64,000 bases of DNA from Neostapfia colusana. Taxonomy: Eukaryota; Streptophyta; Magnoliopsida; Poales; Poaceae. Shown here piece by piece: positions 45,389 to 57,558 of this stretch (its first letter is position 1; every line of letters starts with the position of its first letter). The translations under genes were made by a program, and so were the position numbers. The stretch lies in NCBI GenBank assembly GCA_030760725.1, contig JASWHV010000011.1:13727501-13791500 (forward strand). Reading direction: 5' to 3'. A model generated the notes under the pieces. That model searched no databases, was not told the origin of the DNA, and saw nothing but the letters and a program-made list of their open reading frames with translations.

Positions 45389-48300
45389 TGTGACGGCCCG
45401 GAGGACCGCGTCGGGTAGTGTCGTGCGATGCGGCACCCAACAGCATATGGATCGAGGAAACATCATATTACATAAAGCGTTGTGAAAGCGTAAAAATAGT
45501 ATTTTACAAATACTTATCTCAAATATTACTACAGCAGAAGACTACAACTCTCATGACTCATTTCTAACTTAGCAACAAAGAAACAGTCCAGCCCGCGGAC
45601 GTTTCTTACTAGAAACATGAAGAACAAACCGCAGCGGCGAGGATGCTCATGAGCAACCACTCGGATGTTTCCGAGTCTCATCGGCACCCCTTCTCAGAAG
45701 CATGAAGTCAATACCTGCAAAACAACTCGCATAGCATCCATGAGCATAAAGCTCAGGAAGACTTAACCGTCAAACCTAGCCATGATACTCTACATGAGGG
45801 TAATAGACAGAAAGTGGGATAGCAATAGGTATAATTAAACTTGCCTAAAAGTGAATCATTACTTTCAGGATTACTTGCAGCAATTTTAAAGTAACCTTGG
45901 GCACGCCACATCGGGAGTCCACAATCAAACAAGAAACGCTTTTCCCCGATGTAATTTGCTCATGGTGGAAATGAATCGAGTTTGCTCTAACTATTCATCA
46001 AAGATACCTCACAAATATAGTATGAACTTCAAACCATAATGATTAGTTCCTTTCTCATGCAAGTTCTTACTACGTCACGACTGTGAGAACAAGTATGCTC
46101 AGTCCTTTTCCACGAGCGACGGTGATTCGAATCAATAACACCGGGACTACACGACATGTATGCCCGTACTCGACGTTGCCTACAGCAACCATCACTGACA
46201 TCGTACGAGGCAGCCTTTCCCCCGTTTCACCCTGTTGAATCGATCAAATCACCCCAGACAGTGGCCAACCTCATGGTGCACCTACCGACATGAGATGTCA
46301 TGAGAGTGTTACCCACATACTGCACACCGGCCCTCTCGCCTGAGACGACCCGAAAAGGCTCAGCGCAAGCTTCCCGAGGTACATCGGTTTATTGGGTCCC
46401 ATATAGCCAGCATGAGTGCGGTACACATCTCAAACTTGCTCAACAGGGCCACATACGGATCGGTCGTTGACCGACACGGACAGGTCTAACGCACCCAGGC
46501 CCCTATGTCCTGCTGCTCCTACAACCTGCCGGTCTCAACTTCAACTTGCTAACAATTTTCTGAACCAATCCTGTATGCCCCTGTTTTCCCGATCATGCGA
46601 GTAGCATTTCACCACTCGACTTCTACCGAACCTTACTTAAGCATGGCAGTTCTACATGATGAAAGACGCCTACCCAATACTCCATGCGTTTATTTGGTCA
46701 TGCAAGAGGTGTATCAAATCATCTAGACCTAATGCAATTTCATATCTTAATCGAAAGAGTGAATATAAAGTAAAAACTTAAAAGCTGTTAAATGCAAACT
46801 GGAGCTTGCCTGTTTTGCTGGGTAGTAGTATAAATACAGTTAGTGATCCTTGCTGATCAACCCCTTGATTCTCCGTAGTCTGATCCACTTCAATGAATCA
46901 CTCTTTCGAATCCCCTTTGTTGTGAATCCTATCGACATGTATATGCACAAATTTTACAATGCAATTGAAAGAATTAAAGATTTCAGTTCTTAAGAGCAGA
47001 GGCTGTGTGGAAAGGCCAAGAATGGCTTTGTTTGCCTCTGTTGTGCAAAGAAATAACAATGAACTAAATTTGTCTTAAGGTTTTAGCTTATAACTAACTA
47101 AGTCTCCTAATGAACATAAGAGATGAGCTGAAAAGATTTGAATGCAACTAAAGATCGAGAATTCCAATGGCTTCAAAACTTTTGCAGCATGTTCTATACT
47201 GCCTAGAGATTTAGCTTGCCAAATTGCAGCTAAAGTGGAAAGATTATGTGTCTCCCATAATTCCCACAAGATTCTTATGTATTTTCCCGCATACATAAGC
47301 GTGGTAGAACAAGAACTGGGAGTTCTAAGGCTCAACTTTTGCTGACAATTTGCATGTGACTTCCTGGTCACATGAAAGTATTTTGATCCAAAATTCAGAC
47401 CTTTACTTGAGTAGTTCCTCCAGAACAATTCCTTAAGCATTTCTACTAAAAAGAACTAATTCTGGAGTAATGTGCATTTTCATGCCCAATTCATTGAATT
47501 AAAATTTCATGTATGACTCAAAGAGCTTGCCTAAATTTTCCTATGATTTTTGGAGCTATGAATTGCCTAGAATATTTTTCACAAGTTGGGGTCATTTTCT
47601 GAAAATGTTTCTGAACCCCTTTGAACACAGCAGTTTTTATTTAAAAAATTCCTACTCAAATCATCTTCAAATGAGCTTAAAATTTGCTAGAAGGTCAATA
47701 TTATCCTAAAGAATATTCTGGAAAAATTTGAGGATTTTTGGATGAACCAAACTCCCTCAATAATTCTTTAAAAAAACATTCAATGAATTTCCCAAAATTT
47801 ATTATTGACTTTCATACAAATTGGAGTTCATAATTGGATAGATCTTTGCAAACTGAATGCAACCCAATTTGAATCACTCAACTTGGAGGTTCCTACACAA
47901 AGATATGATTTTCAAAAAATTAGAAAACAATCTGGAATTTGTTTTGCTATTGAAAATCATCTTGGGCCCACTGTTTAAACCTCAGCCACTCAGATTTGAG
48001 AACACACCGGTCTACATGGTTATCAGCCCATAGCCACAGCTGATCCAGCGCCACACCGAATTTAAATTACAGTCGCTGACACATGGGTCTGTCCACTTTT
48101 CTTCTACCTCCCACAACCCTCTCTCACGTGCGCCGCCCCCTCGCCGGCCCGCAACCAGAGCTCGCTGGCCCGGCGTTTCCAGCCATCTCCCGGCCGGAGG
48201 CTCGCCGCTATAGTGTTTGGGAGGTCGGGGAACACGATAGTAGGGTTGGCTCGGGCTGCCGGTGGCCGGAAGTAGCTCGGCGACGTGCCGCGACTATGGG

Positions 48301-49239
48301 AACACTTCGGCACCGTCGGCCGGCTGACCTAGCCTGCCAAACAATTGACCAACCCGCGCTAAAGCACCCTGGAAACTTAGGGAAGACCGACATGGTCTCA
48401 AAAGTGATCGGGAACGGCTCCAAGTAGGTCGGCACCATGTGCCCGATCGGTGCAGCCTTGGATACCCTCGGAACTCATCAAAATACGTCGCTCCGAGTTG
48501 ATTTCAAACCATGGTTGCTAAAAGGAAAATGACCTCCGGCTAGTACGGACAGTGTGTGCAGAGTTTGATGATCTAAGAACAATTAGAGAGGGAGAATTTG
48601 AAGTTCTCGTACCGGACGCTCGGTTTGCACCCGCCGGAGCAAAATTCCCAAATTCGCTGGCGAGGGCTCACGACTTGGCGTGAGCTTCGGGTGGAAGAAG
48701 CGTGGTGCCCGTGCGCTTCTATTGCCATCCTTGCTTGGCCATGAAAGTCGCTGTGGCGAGCTGTCCACGTGAAGCCGATTGCCGGCTTGTGTTTGGTCGC
48801 CGCGGAGGAGCTGTTCTAGGGCTCGGGAAACACCGTAACTCGGCTGTTTGTGCATAGATGAAGTGGGAAATGGGCTCGCGGTGCTGTTTAGCAGCTCAGA
48901 GGGGAGTTGTACGTGAGTTTTTCCGGTTTCCCGGTTGATCTCTGAGGTTCGGCAGTGTGGGGGCTCTGTTTGTGTGTTTACTCGTGAGGAGGAAGCAAAG
49001 GACGCTATGCTCTGTGTTGTGCAGAGGAGGATCATGCCGAGGAAGCCCATACACTGGTGCCATCAATTTGAGAGGAGCAGGAGGTGGCTCAGTTCGCAGC
49101 TGCTGTGGCGTCCGGTGAAGGTTCAGTCGGTTGAGTGGAAAAACAGAGACCCCATACTCTGTTGCTTTGGTTGCAAGTCATATGTTTAGCTAACTGATAT
49201 GTGGGTCCCCCACTTTCTGCCTCTCAAAAAGATCTCCTA
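45389..49239 (-). repeat. Gypsy D middle LTR, proximal part
   Basis: Starts TGTGACGGCC and parallels 11955-15313 then 39917 onward, with about one difference in ten bases over the first ~270. It keeps the unoccupied GAAAG at 48743-48747, and is interrupted at 49240 by solo LTR G1. U5 hairpin at 45417-45437. Confidence 0.92.
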
Positions 49240-52200
49240 TGTAAAGATCCCAAAAATATGAATACAAAGAAACTTGAGTTTGCACAAACATTGGTGTCAT
49301 GTGTATGAAAAAGAGGACTGGCTTAAACTTTTTCCCACATGTGATAATACATGAGAGTGCTTTCTAAACAAACTTAGGGTTACTCACATGCTTGGACTCT
49401 AGGTGGATTAAACCAACAGATTTGAAGTCTCAGGTGCAATGGAAGGGTTTAAAAGTCAGATTGGGAACTAAATGTTCAACTCAAATTTCAAATGAGAGAA
49501 ACACAAGGGTAATTCAAACTGTTGTGTTCAAACCATTGTTTGCAGCTGCTAACACAAAAATCAGATGGCATATTCAAATTCTTCAGATTTGGATTAGTGA
49601 GAATGCAAATTTTGAGAAAGTTTGGTGTTGCTTTGATATGAATATCAAAGGGGCTTATGAATTTCCTTGAAATTTGGATTCAAATTTGAACTGAGGTAAA
49701 ACTTATCAATTTGCCAAATGGCTTTTGAATTTGAGTTCCTCATGGTTGAAGTTTGCACTGTGCCCAAAATTGGAAATATTTGGAGAAGGAAAAGCAGTGG
49801 GACCCACATGTCAAGGGGGGGTTTAAAATTGCAAAAATAAATCTTCAGTCTTCAGTCCTAAGTTTTCCCACTCGAGCAGAACCGGGGACTCCACGGACGC
49901 CACCGAAACACACACCGCGACGCCTCCCGGGGTCAGTTCACTCACGCTGGCAAGCTACTCGTGTGCTGGTTTTACTCCCAGTCGTGCTCAGCTTCGCCAC
50001 AATACCGAGAACCGTCTCTGCTTTCTTGCTCTCACGCGCTTAAGAACAGGGAAGCCACCGCTACTTCACCGATCGCCTGGGAGCTGGTTTCTCTCGCGTG
50101 CAAGCCTCTGCAAACCAGCAAAACGGCACCATGGGATTCCCCACGACCTCCTCGCACCGTCCCCACGCGAGCTCATCCACCACAACCCAAGAGCACCGTG
50201 TTCCCGCGGTGGCTGAAAGAAACCGACAGGAGGTGCTCTCGTGGACAGCCCTACAGAGAGACTTTCACGACCAAGCAAGAGGGCCCTTGGATGCGCCAAG
50301 ACTCCACGCTTCTCACCTCCAATGCTTGAGCCAAGTGATTGATCGTCGCCGGAGTATTTCACGTTTTTCTTCCGGCCGGTGCAAAACCACCCTTGGGTAC
50401 AAAATCCTCAAATTCTCGATCTCTATTTGCTTAGACCCCACCAAATTGCACTCACAGGATCTAGACTCGATGGCGCACAAGTTTGCTTCGCAACCCTAGC
50501 TTGAAAACGGTTGTAGCCGGCGTATTTGATGGTTTTCCAACGGCGACCGTAGAGGAAGCCATCGGGTGCACGGTGCAACCATCGTTAGAGCCTTCCCGGA
50601 GCTTTTGTATGGCCATGTCGACCTCCCCTAGCATCCACCGGTGCTGTATAGCCCTTCCACCGAAGCTTTGGCGGGCTAGAAAGGCAGCGCGACATCGTCA
50701 AAATTGTACCGAGCCGCCGCACCGTCGCCAGCTGTGTTGGAGCCACCGCCGGGCGGGGAAAGTTCCTCCATCGTGTTCAGCGCACGGTTTTAGGCCCTAG
50801 CAGCGAGGGAGAGCTCGGGAGATGGCCGGACGTCGGAGTTCAGTGCCTCTACGGCGAGCCCGGCTGCGCGTGGGCGCGCGAGCTGGAGGTAGACGACGAG
50901 GGTATCCCGGGCCCGCTGTCAGTGGGAGGAGAACCGGGTGTGGGATTTTCTGTTGCACGGGATCTGGTCATGACAGCACGGGACAGAACCTGTGGCCCCG
51001 TGTGGTTTAACCGAGAGGGTGACACATGGCAGCCGGACCCGCTGTCAGGGATTTGAACTTTTCCCGGTTAATTTGAATTCCAGAATTTCCTCAAACTTTA
51101 GAACCTCATAACTTTTGCTAGGAAGCTCCAAATTTAGTGATTCGAATTGGTTGGATTCAGGTTGAAAAACTCTATCCAAATATGCAATCCAATTTGTATG
51201 AAAGTCATTATTTAATTCTGGAAAATCTTTTAAAACTTTTCAGGAAAACAATTTTAGAGGGTGTTTGCTTCATGCCAAAATCCTCAAATTTTGCCAGAGT
51301 ATTATTTAGGATGTTAGTGAAGTCCTGTAAAAATTTCAGATCATTCGGAGTTTATTTGATTAGGGTAATTCAGAGTTTAAGTTGCTGTGTTCAATTGGAA
51401 ACAGAAACATTTTCAGAGAATTTCAGAAACTTGGAAATTCTGTTCTGATTAATTCTTAGCTCCCAAAGTCCTAGGAAAATTCGTGTAGGCCCTATGAAGT
51501 ATAATTGCAATTGTAGTTCGCTAATTTTGGCATGAACATGTGAGTTACTTCAGAATTAATTCCTTTTTGCTTAATTACTTAGAGAATTGTTCTGAACAAA
51601 CTACTCAATGAAAAGTGCTAATTTTTGGTCCAGATGACTTTCTTGTGACAAGGAACTCACATGAAAATTTTCAGATCCATTTGAGCTCTGGATCACCCTT
51701 GTTCTGTTTAACCTCTTTAGGTGCTCAAACCATGAGTGGGGAAAACACTTACACTTCATCATGTTGATTAAACCCAAACCCAAACTACTAGCACCAGTGT
51801 CATTTCAAATTCTTAAACAGAGTTCCAGTTTTTAAACTTGTCATTAGAACTTGTTAGCAAAATCTTTACAATTAAATACATGTGCATATTCATAACGTGT
51901 AGCATCTACGTGAAGAATTTGAAGCAATCGGAGTGGAGATCAAAGAGGGAGTAAAGCGAGTGATCAAGACTCAAGTGGTCTTCACTAACTGAACCTTATA
52001 TATTAGTCCCCTGCAAAACAAAGGCAAGCCCCGGTTTGCATCAAAATTTACAAGTTTTCATTTGTATTCACTTTATAATGTCTAGCTAGCATTTTGTTTA
52101 TTGTATTAAGTATAGATGGTATGACACTCCACATGCATCACCCAGAAAAACCCTGGAGTTTGAGTTAGAATAGGTTATTACTTAACTATAACTACTAATC

Positions 52201-53564
52201 TCAAGTTAACAAAAGTGTATTAAAAGAAGCATAACTCGAGTAGGCCGTTTCCTACTTGTGAACCGGGAACTAAGGGGGATCAATCGGAAGAGTTGGGAAT
52301 TGATCCTCATAGTTGGGAATGGAGACCGGGCAGTGGATGGAAGTCTCAAGGACATGGTCCTGTGAACCTAGTCTATGTCTAAGTCGATTAAGGCCCGTTC
52401 TCGTGTGCGGCCCTGTGGGACAAGTTTGAGTTGTGTACCGGATGCATACTGGCAATATGGGACCTAGGAAACCGATGTAACATGTTAACCTGGGTGTTGA
52501 GGCAATCCCCGCCGTCTTATGCAGATGCTGAAAGAATAGAGAGGTCAGCTCTATGAGGGTTTGCCATAGTGCGACTTAATCCAAGTCGGTGGGACCGGTT
52601 CGATATTTGTGTATCGTTTGAAAGGTTGCCACATACGACGTTGATGGGATTGGTTGATCACCGGTCTCGGACGGGCGTATGTGTCGTGTCAGCCGGGTGT
52701 TTTTGATTCGAATCGCCGTCGCTCGCGGTAGTGAGCATACTTGTTCTCTGTGTCATGACGTAGTAATAAACTGGGAAAAAGTTAATATGCTTCGTGAGTA
52801 ATCCTCATAATGGAGATGAGGGATGATCAACACCTTCACTAAATTTATTTTCCACCTTGGCATAGTAGCGTCGAGGCAACGAGGTTCTTGTTTGATTGTG
52901 TAGTCTCGATGTTGATGGCGCAAGGTTTTTATGGGTCTAGGGTAGCTCACTAAAGTTACTTTGACCTCGGGCAAGTGACATCGAGATGAAGCGTTTCTTG
53001 TTTGATTGTGGATTCTCGATGTAAATTGTGTGAGGGCTATAAAAGTTGCTTAAAACTTGAAGTAAGGATGCTCCTTTAACTCAAGTTCAGATTTTGTGCA
53101 AACTTCTATATTCATCCCTCTATTTTCAGCATGTAGAGTTTCATGACTAGGGTGACGGTTAAGTCTTGCTGAGCTTTATGCTCACGGATACTGCATGTGT
53201 TGTTTTGCAGGTAATAACACTACGCTGATAAGTACGGTTGTCCGATGAGACTCGGAACTCCCCGAGTGGTGATCTCATGGAAAACCTGCCGCTGCTATTG
53301 TGATCGTGTTGCTAGTGAGAAGGGTCCGCGGGCTGGACATCTTCTCGGTTGCTTAGCATAGATATGAGACGTGAGTTTTCTCAGTCTTCCGCTGTAGATT
53401 ATTTTGAGAAGTATTTGTAAAATTCACACATTGTAAGCTTCCGCTTGATTTATGTAATATGATGCTTTATTATGTGTGCTGTTGGGCGCCGCCATCGCAC
53501 GGCACCACCCAATGCAATTCCCGGGCGAGAGGCACGGCCCCATGATCGGGTCAGGGCCCTCACA
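49240..53564 (+). mobile_element. Solo LTR G1 (Tekay/Del-like gypsy)
   Basis: 4325 bp from TGTAAAGATCCC to GGGCCCTCACA, flanked by TCCTA (49235-49239) and TCCTC (53565-53569), a 4/5 match; the undisturbed D LTR reads TCCTC here. The 3' third shares modules with the D, J and G2 LTRs in plus orientation, including a CCGGTTTGCAT block (about 52032), the GATTCGAATC block (about 52706) and a duplicated TTCTTGTTTGATTGTG block (52885 and 53005). The GC-rich part (49870-51010) contains ORFs that I do not consider genes. No internal region remains. Confidence 0.88.
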
Positions 53565-54030
53565 TCCTCATGTCAATCTATTCCATTCAAAAGTTTTGAA
53601 GTTTAAAAGGGGACTAGGATTTGAATGCAACGAATTAAGTTTGAATTTGCGTTGCAAATTTGTATTCAGTTTGAATTTACAAATTCTCATATTCACATCC
53701 TTTTTTAGCCCACCCTAAAGTCAAAAGTTTGCCACCCTAAGTTTCCTAAAAATTCAAAAGTGTAGAACTGCATGTGTATTCAAAAGTTTGTCTACAATTT
53801 GCGGTGAACTTTGAATTTGAAAAGCTGATTTTTAATCCTTCACGCAAATGAGTGTTTAAGTCCATATTGGTTCAACACATTCACATGAACATGTGAGCCT
53901 CTTTTCGGATAAACATCCATAAACAACTTTGCGTGAAGAAAAGTTTTAGCAAGTCACATTTTTCATGAATTAGCAACCCCAACAAATTCAAACTTCTGTT
54001 TAGTTCGTATACCCTTATTGGACTTTTACA
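53565..54030 (-). repeat. Gypsy D middle LTR, distal part
   Basis: Aligns closely with 40395-40867; on the minus strand the LTR begins TGTAAAAGTCC at 54030, preceded by a polypurine tract. Confidence 0.92.
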
Positions 54031-54948
54031 TTCCTCCCCCCTTAAAAGAATCTCGTCCCAAGATTACAAAAGAAGAACGAGACGGGAGAGGTAATTACCA
54101 ACTGTACAAAGATAAAAGTTCCAGATAGTTGGTGCACAGATAATATTCACTTTCCCATGTTGCCTCTTCCGCGGTATGATTACTCCACAGCACCTTGTAA
54201 AACTTTATCGTCTGGTTCCTGGTTACCCGGGTCTTTTCATCTACAATCTGAACCGGTTGCTCAGTGTAGGTAAGGTCCGGTTTCAACTCGTCGATTTCTT
54301 CGGTGCGGACAGCAGCGCTACATTTGAGGCATTTCCGCAGCTGTGACACATAAAATACATCATGAACACCCACAAGACTTGCCGGTAGGCTATGGGTCCG
54401 CACATCTCCGTGATAGCAAAAGGACCTAAAAAGCGGGGAGCGAGTTTCCCCTTTACACCGAACCGGTGGATTCCCTTCATCGGAGATACATGAAGATAAA
54501 CGTGCTCTCCAACATCAAAATGCAACGGCCTACACCTTTGATCAGCGTAGCTCTTCTGTTGGGATTGTGCAGCCATTAAATTCTCTTGTATCAACCGAAC
54601 TCGGTTTTCGGCTTCGTTGACAACATCAACCTCAAACAGTACTCTTTCGCCGGACTCACACCAATTCAGCGATGGGACATTTTTTTCTGTAACTCCGGGT
54701 TATGGGGTACGACTATCCTGTTCTTGAACCACAGGACACCGTCTCCGTCCTTCTGGAAACATTCAGTTCCCCACTGTATATATGTCTCCGCAAATGTGAC
54801 ATCCCTGTGTCCGGTTTCTAGCCTCTATCTCGTCATGGATAGTGGGGATAAAAGCTAAATTTTAGAGAGATTCGTGTGGAGTCACATGCAATGGTGCTTC
54901 ACTCCGTCCCAACGGTGTGGTGGTCAGATTGTTGACGTGTGACTTGCG
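54031..54948 (-). pseudogene. Second gypsy D internal fragment: integrase C terminus and chromodomain
   Basis: It has a polypurine tract (54031-54045) and then coding remnants that align with 40932-41800: LHFDVGEHVYLHVSPMKG (about 54490), GVKGKLAPRFLGPF, and the chromodomain NHTAEEATWESEYYL (to about 54095). The same ~270-base stub replaces the integrase zinc and core domains (about 54595-54862), and the RNase H end is just visible. The similarity stops at 54948, where the C LTR resumes. Frame changes and a missing LELPASL-type segment show further decay. Confidence 0.88.
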
Positions 54949-55052
54949 AGGAACATGCCGGTGGGGTTGGTGGTGGTCGACGGTGACCGGAACATGGCCG
55001 GCGACGTGCGGAGTCTTTGGAAGAGCTTCGGCCGTGTCGGTCGGGCTCCCTA
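54949..55052 (-). repeat. Gypsy C 5' LTR, short middle piece
   Basis: 104 bases that align with the GC-rich block of the D LTR near 14820-14910 (shared GCCGG, CGACGTGC and TTCGGC words), ending CCCTA where E2 is inserted. Confidence 0.6.
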
Positions 55053-57558
55053 TGTGACACCCGGTTCCGAAAATGAACCAAGTGAATGCATATGTATGCC
55101 CAGGATGTTCATCACACATACACATGTATTCCACAAACTGAAATTCAGAATATAACTACGTACGAATAATGTTTAAGTAATTTATTACATTGACTCAATG
55201 TCTCACTCATGAATGTCTAACTTATTTAGCAGCGGAAGACTCAAAACGACAGCGGAAAAATGACTAAAATAGCAGGCTCCAACTTCAACTCCACAGGCAT
55301 GTTCACGGTAGTGCGCATGCCTAGTACTCCACATGTTCCTCGAAACATTCTTCTCCTGTAGCTGATGTATATGTGGGAATGCAAGGGTGAGTACATGTCG
55401 TACTCAGCAAGTGTGGGAAAAGTATGACATGTAGCTTACAACAAGGTAGGCAATAAAATGGCTCATTGCAGCAAGCAAATTTTATTTCATAAACATGTTA
55501 AAAACAGCAACTATCTCTAGGTAAGTTCAATCCCATCAAAATAAAATTAATCATCAACATTCCTTCATCATAATTCACCATCTATCATGTCTCAACCAGC
55601 CATTAATCTTTCTCAAGTTCATCTCATATTCATAAATATTCATAACCATCTCATATTCATATAACTGAAACCAAACTCATTGTCATGACCCAAAACAGTC
55701 CCAAAACCAATCCCAATGACCATACCATAACCATACCCAAGTTTTGCCTCTAATAATGGAAGTTGGTCAGGTGCTTGTGACCGGAAGCACGGCTATCATG
55801 ATAGTTTTACATTCTGCAGAGGTGGCACCACTTTACCCACAAGTTCGTGATTTCGTCACCCGTCAGCGACTAAAGAAACCTCCATTATACCAGTACACAA
55901 CCGTCGGTGTTTGGTCAAGAGATCACAAAATAGCCTTTACAAATGGGCTACTAGGATGTACGGACCCACTGAGGTTTCACCGGCAGGCTCGAATCTCCAT
56001 TCTCCCACCCACGTTCCCCCTCCTGTGCCATGCAGTTCCCAGGGCAGTACCTCTCGACTCCCATTCGTCGCACCATCCAACGGTCCATAACAAGCTATCA
56101 ACACGCCTAATTAGTCAGCTAAGCCGCACTCATATTTGGCCTTGTGGTGGCACTGTGTTTTCTGGCATGTGCTCGCATGAACCGGTCCTTAGATCTAGGG
56201 CAACTAAACCACCATCTCATTCAGCAACACCCACGAACCAAGCTTGCCTTGATCTCCCCGATTTCATGCTCGTCAACATCATCAATTTCTCATCATCTTT
56301 AATATCAAGAGTACAGTAGCTAACAAGTTTTATTTCAGCTTCCCGTATCCCGTAAGTTAAGCGAAGGAAAAAGTTAAACTGACCATACCCAACTCATCAA
56401 CTTTCCCGGCGACAAGGATGGTTGCTCAAGCGTCTCGAAGTCTTGGTGCCGTAGTTCCTCGTAGACAGCCTCTTGAGCTTGTCATTCTACTCACGACCAC
56501 ACACATACAAAATTTACAACAATCAATCATCATGCACAAACTTTACTCAATATGCAATGGGGTAGATGAATGCAAACCCTATAGTGCAGTTTTATAGAAC
56601 CAGTTTGTACGTGTTCTTGCATGTTTTAATGTGCTTTCATGGGGTTTTATGATGAACAAGGGTGTAGGGATCAAGTGTGGACGTGTTGATGATCTTGACA
56701 CAAGATCTAGATCAATTCCACCGTCAAAAATTGATCAAAGCATGATCTGTCGACACGCGAAAGTTTCTGCTCGAAGGGGGCGAAGAAAACGGATGCGTAG
56801 AAACAGCGGTGACGTTGTAAGATGAGTCATGAAGACCTACCTGACTTCATACTTGCTGCATGGCCTTCCTCCTAGCAACGGCAGCAGCAGGGAATTTTTC
56901 TGCGGGGAATTATGGTAGGGCAGAACATCAGACTTCGTCTCCGGCGACGGCGAAGCGTGACGCTGCTCAGCGGTGGGTCTCGATGGCGGGGCTTAACGAC
57001 GGGGCTCATCAGCGGGTCTCGACGGTGGGGCTCGACGACGGGGCTCAACGGCGGCCAAACTCTGGCAAGGGGGGCTCAACTCGGCGAGTTGGGGGGGGGG
57101 GCGGGCAGTGCTGCGGCCAAAGTTGTAGTGGGGGGGGGGGGGGCTGGGGGTTGTATTTATAAGGGGGAAAAAGAAGAGTCCTAATAAGGTTGGAACTCAA
57201 CCAAAGAGTCCTAGCAAGGTGGGACTCATCCCAAAGAGTCCTAGGGTTTTCCCCCCTCTAGGGCTGCGGTCAATTTGGGGGCAAATCCCCCCAAACGTGG
57301 GGGAAATTCCCCCTTTGGGGAGTATGGGGAAATCGGGGAAAATTTGGAATTTGGGAAAATTTGAAATTTCTCAATTCAGCTATCTTATTTCCATTGCCCT
57401 CCATTTCTATGTCCCTTTCTCCATTTCTATATCCCTTTCTCCAGGTCTATGGTTCTTTATCCATTTCTATGGTTCTTTCTCCATTTCTACTTCTTTTTAA
57501 ATGCTTCTCTACATGAAAAATGTATGCAATTCATGGTAATGAAATCGAGGGTGTTACA
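55053..57558 (-). mobile_element. Solo LTR E2 (same family as E1)
   Basis: 2506 bp from TGTGACACCCGG to GGTGTTACA, flanked by CCCTA (55048-55052) and CCGTA (57559-57563), a 4/5 match. Shares CTCAGCAAGTGTGGGAAA (about 55405) and CCCACTGAGGTTTCACC (about 55966) with E1. The right half is low-complexity: a GGGGCTCAACGACGG-type repeat (about 56980-57055), poly-G runs near 57091-57101 and 57130-57143, an AGAGTCCTA repeat (57172-57245) and a CCATTTCTATG repeat (57400-57492). Confidence 0.85.
57400..57492 (+). repeat. Short tandem repeat (CCATTTCTATG-type, ~20-base period)
   Basis: About five imperfect units of a CCATTTCTATG / TTCTTTCT motif near the right end of solo LTR E2. Confidence 0.8.

Larger units (their letters stand above)
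11955..54948 (-). mobile_element. Gypsy D array (Tekay/Del-like): LTR - internal - LTR - partial internal
   Basis: Reading down from 54948 on the minus strand: a 3' internal fragment with chromodomain (54948-54031), an LTR (54030-45389, carrying solo LTR G1), primer site (45374-45385), leader, gag-pol pseudogene (43982-40932), polypurine tract (40868-40882) and an LTR (40867-11955, carrying copia B and A1). Without insertions both LTRs are about 4.31 kb. The middle LTR serves two internal regions, the mark of a tandem array produced by unequal LTR recombination. The right boundary has no LTR and no target duplication, so it is a deletion end. Confidence 0.88.

Noticed and set aside
49961..51010. 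Several overlapping ORFs in solo LTR G1
   Set aside because: They overlap in several frames, have no domain signals, and lie in the GC-rich block typical of these LTRs; G3 does not preserve them.
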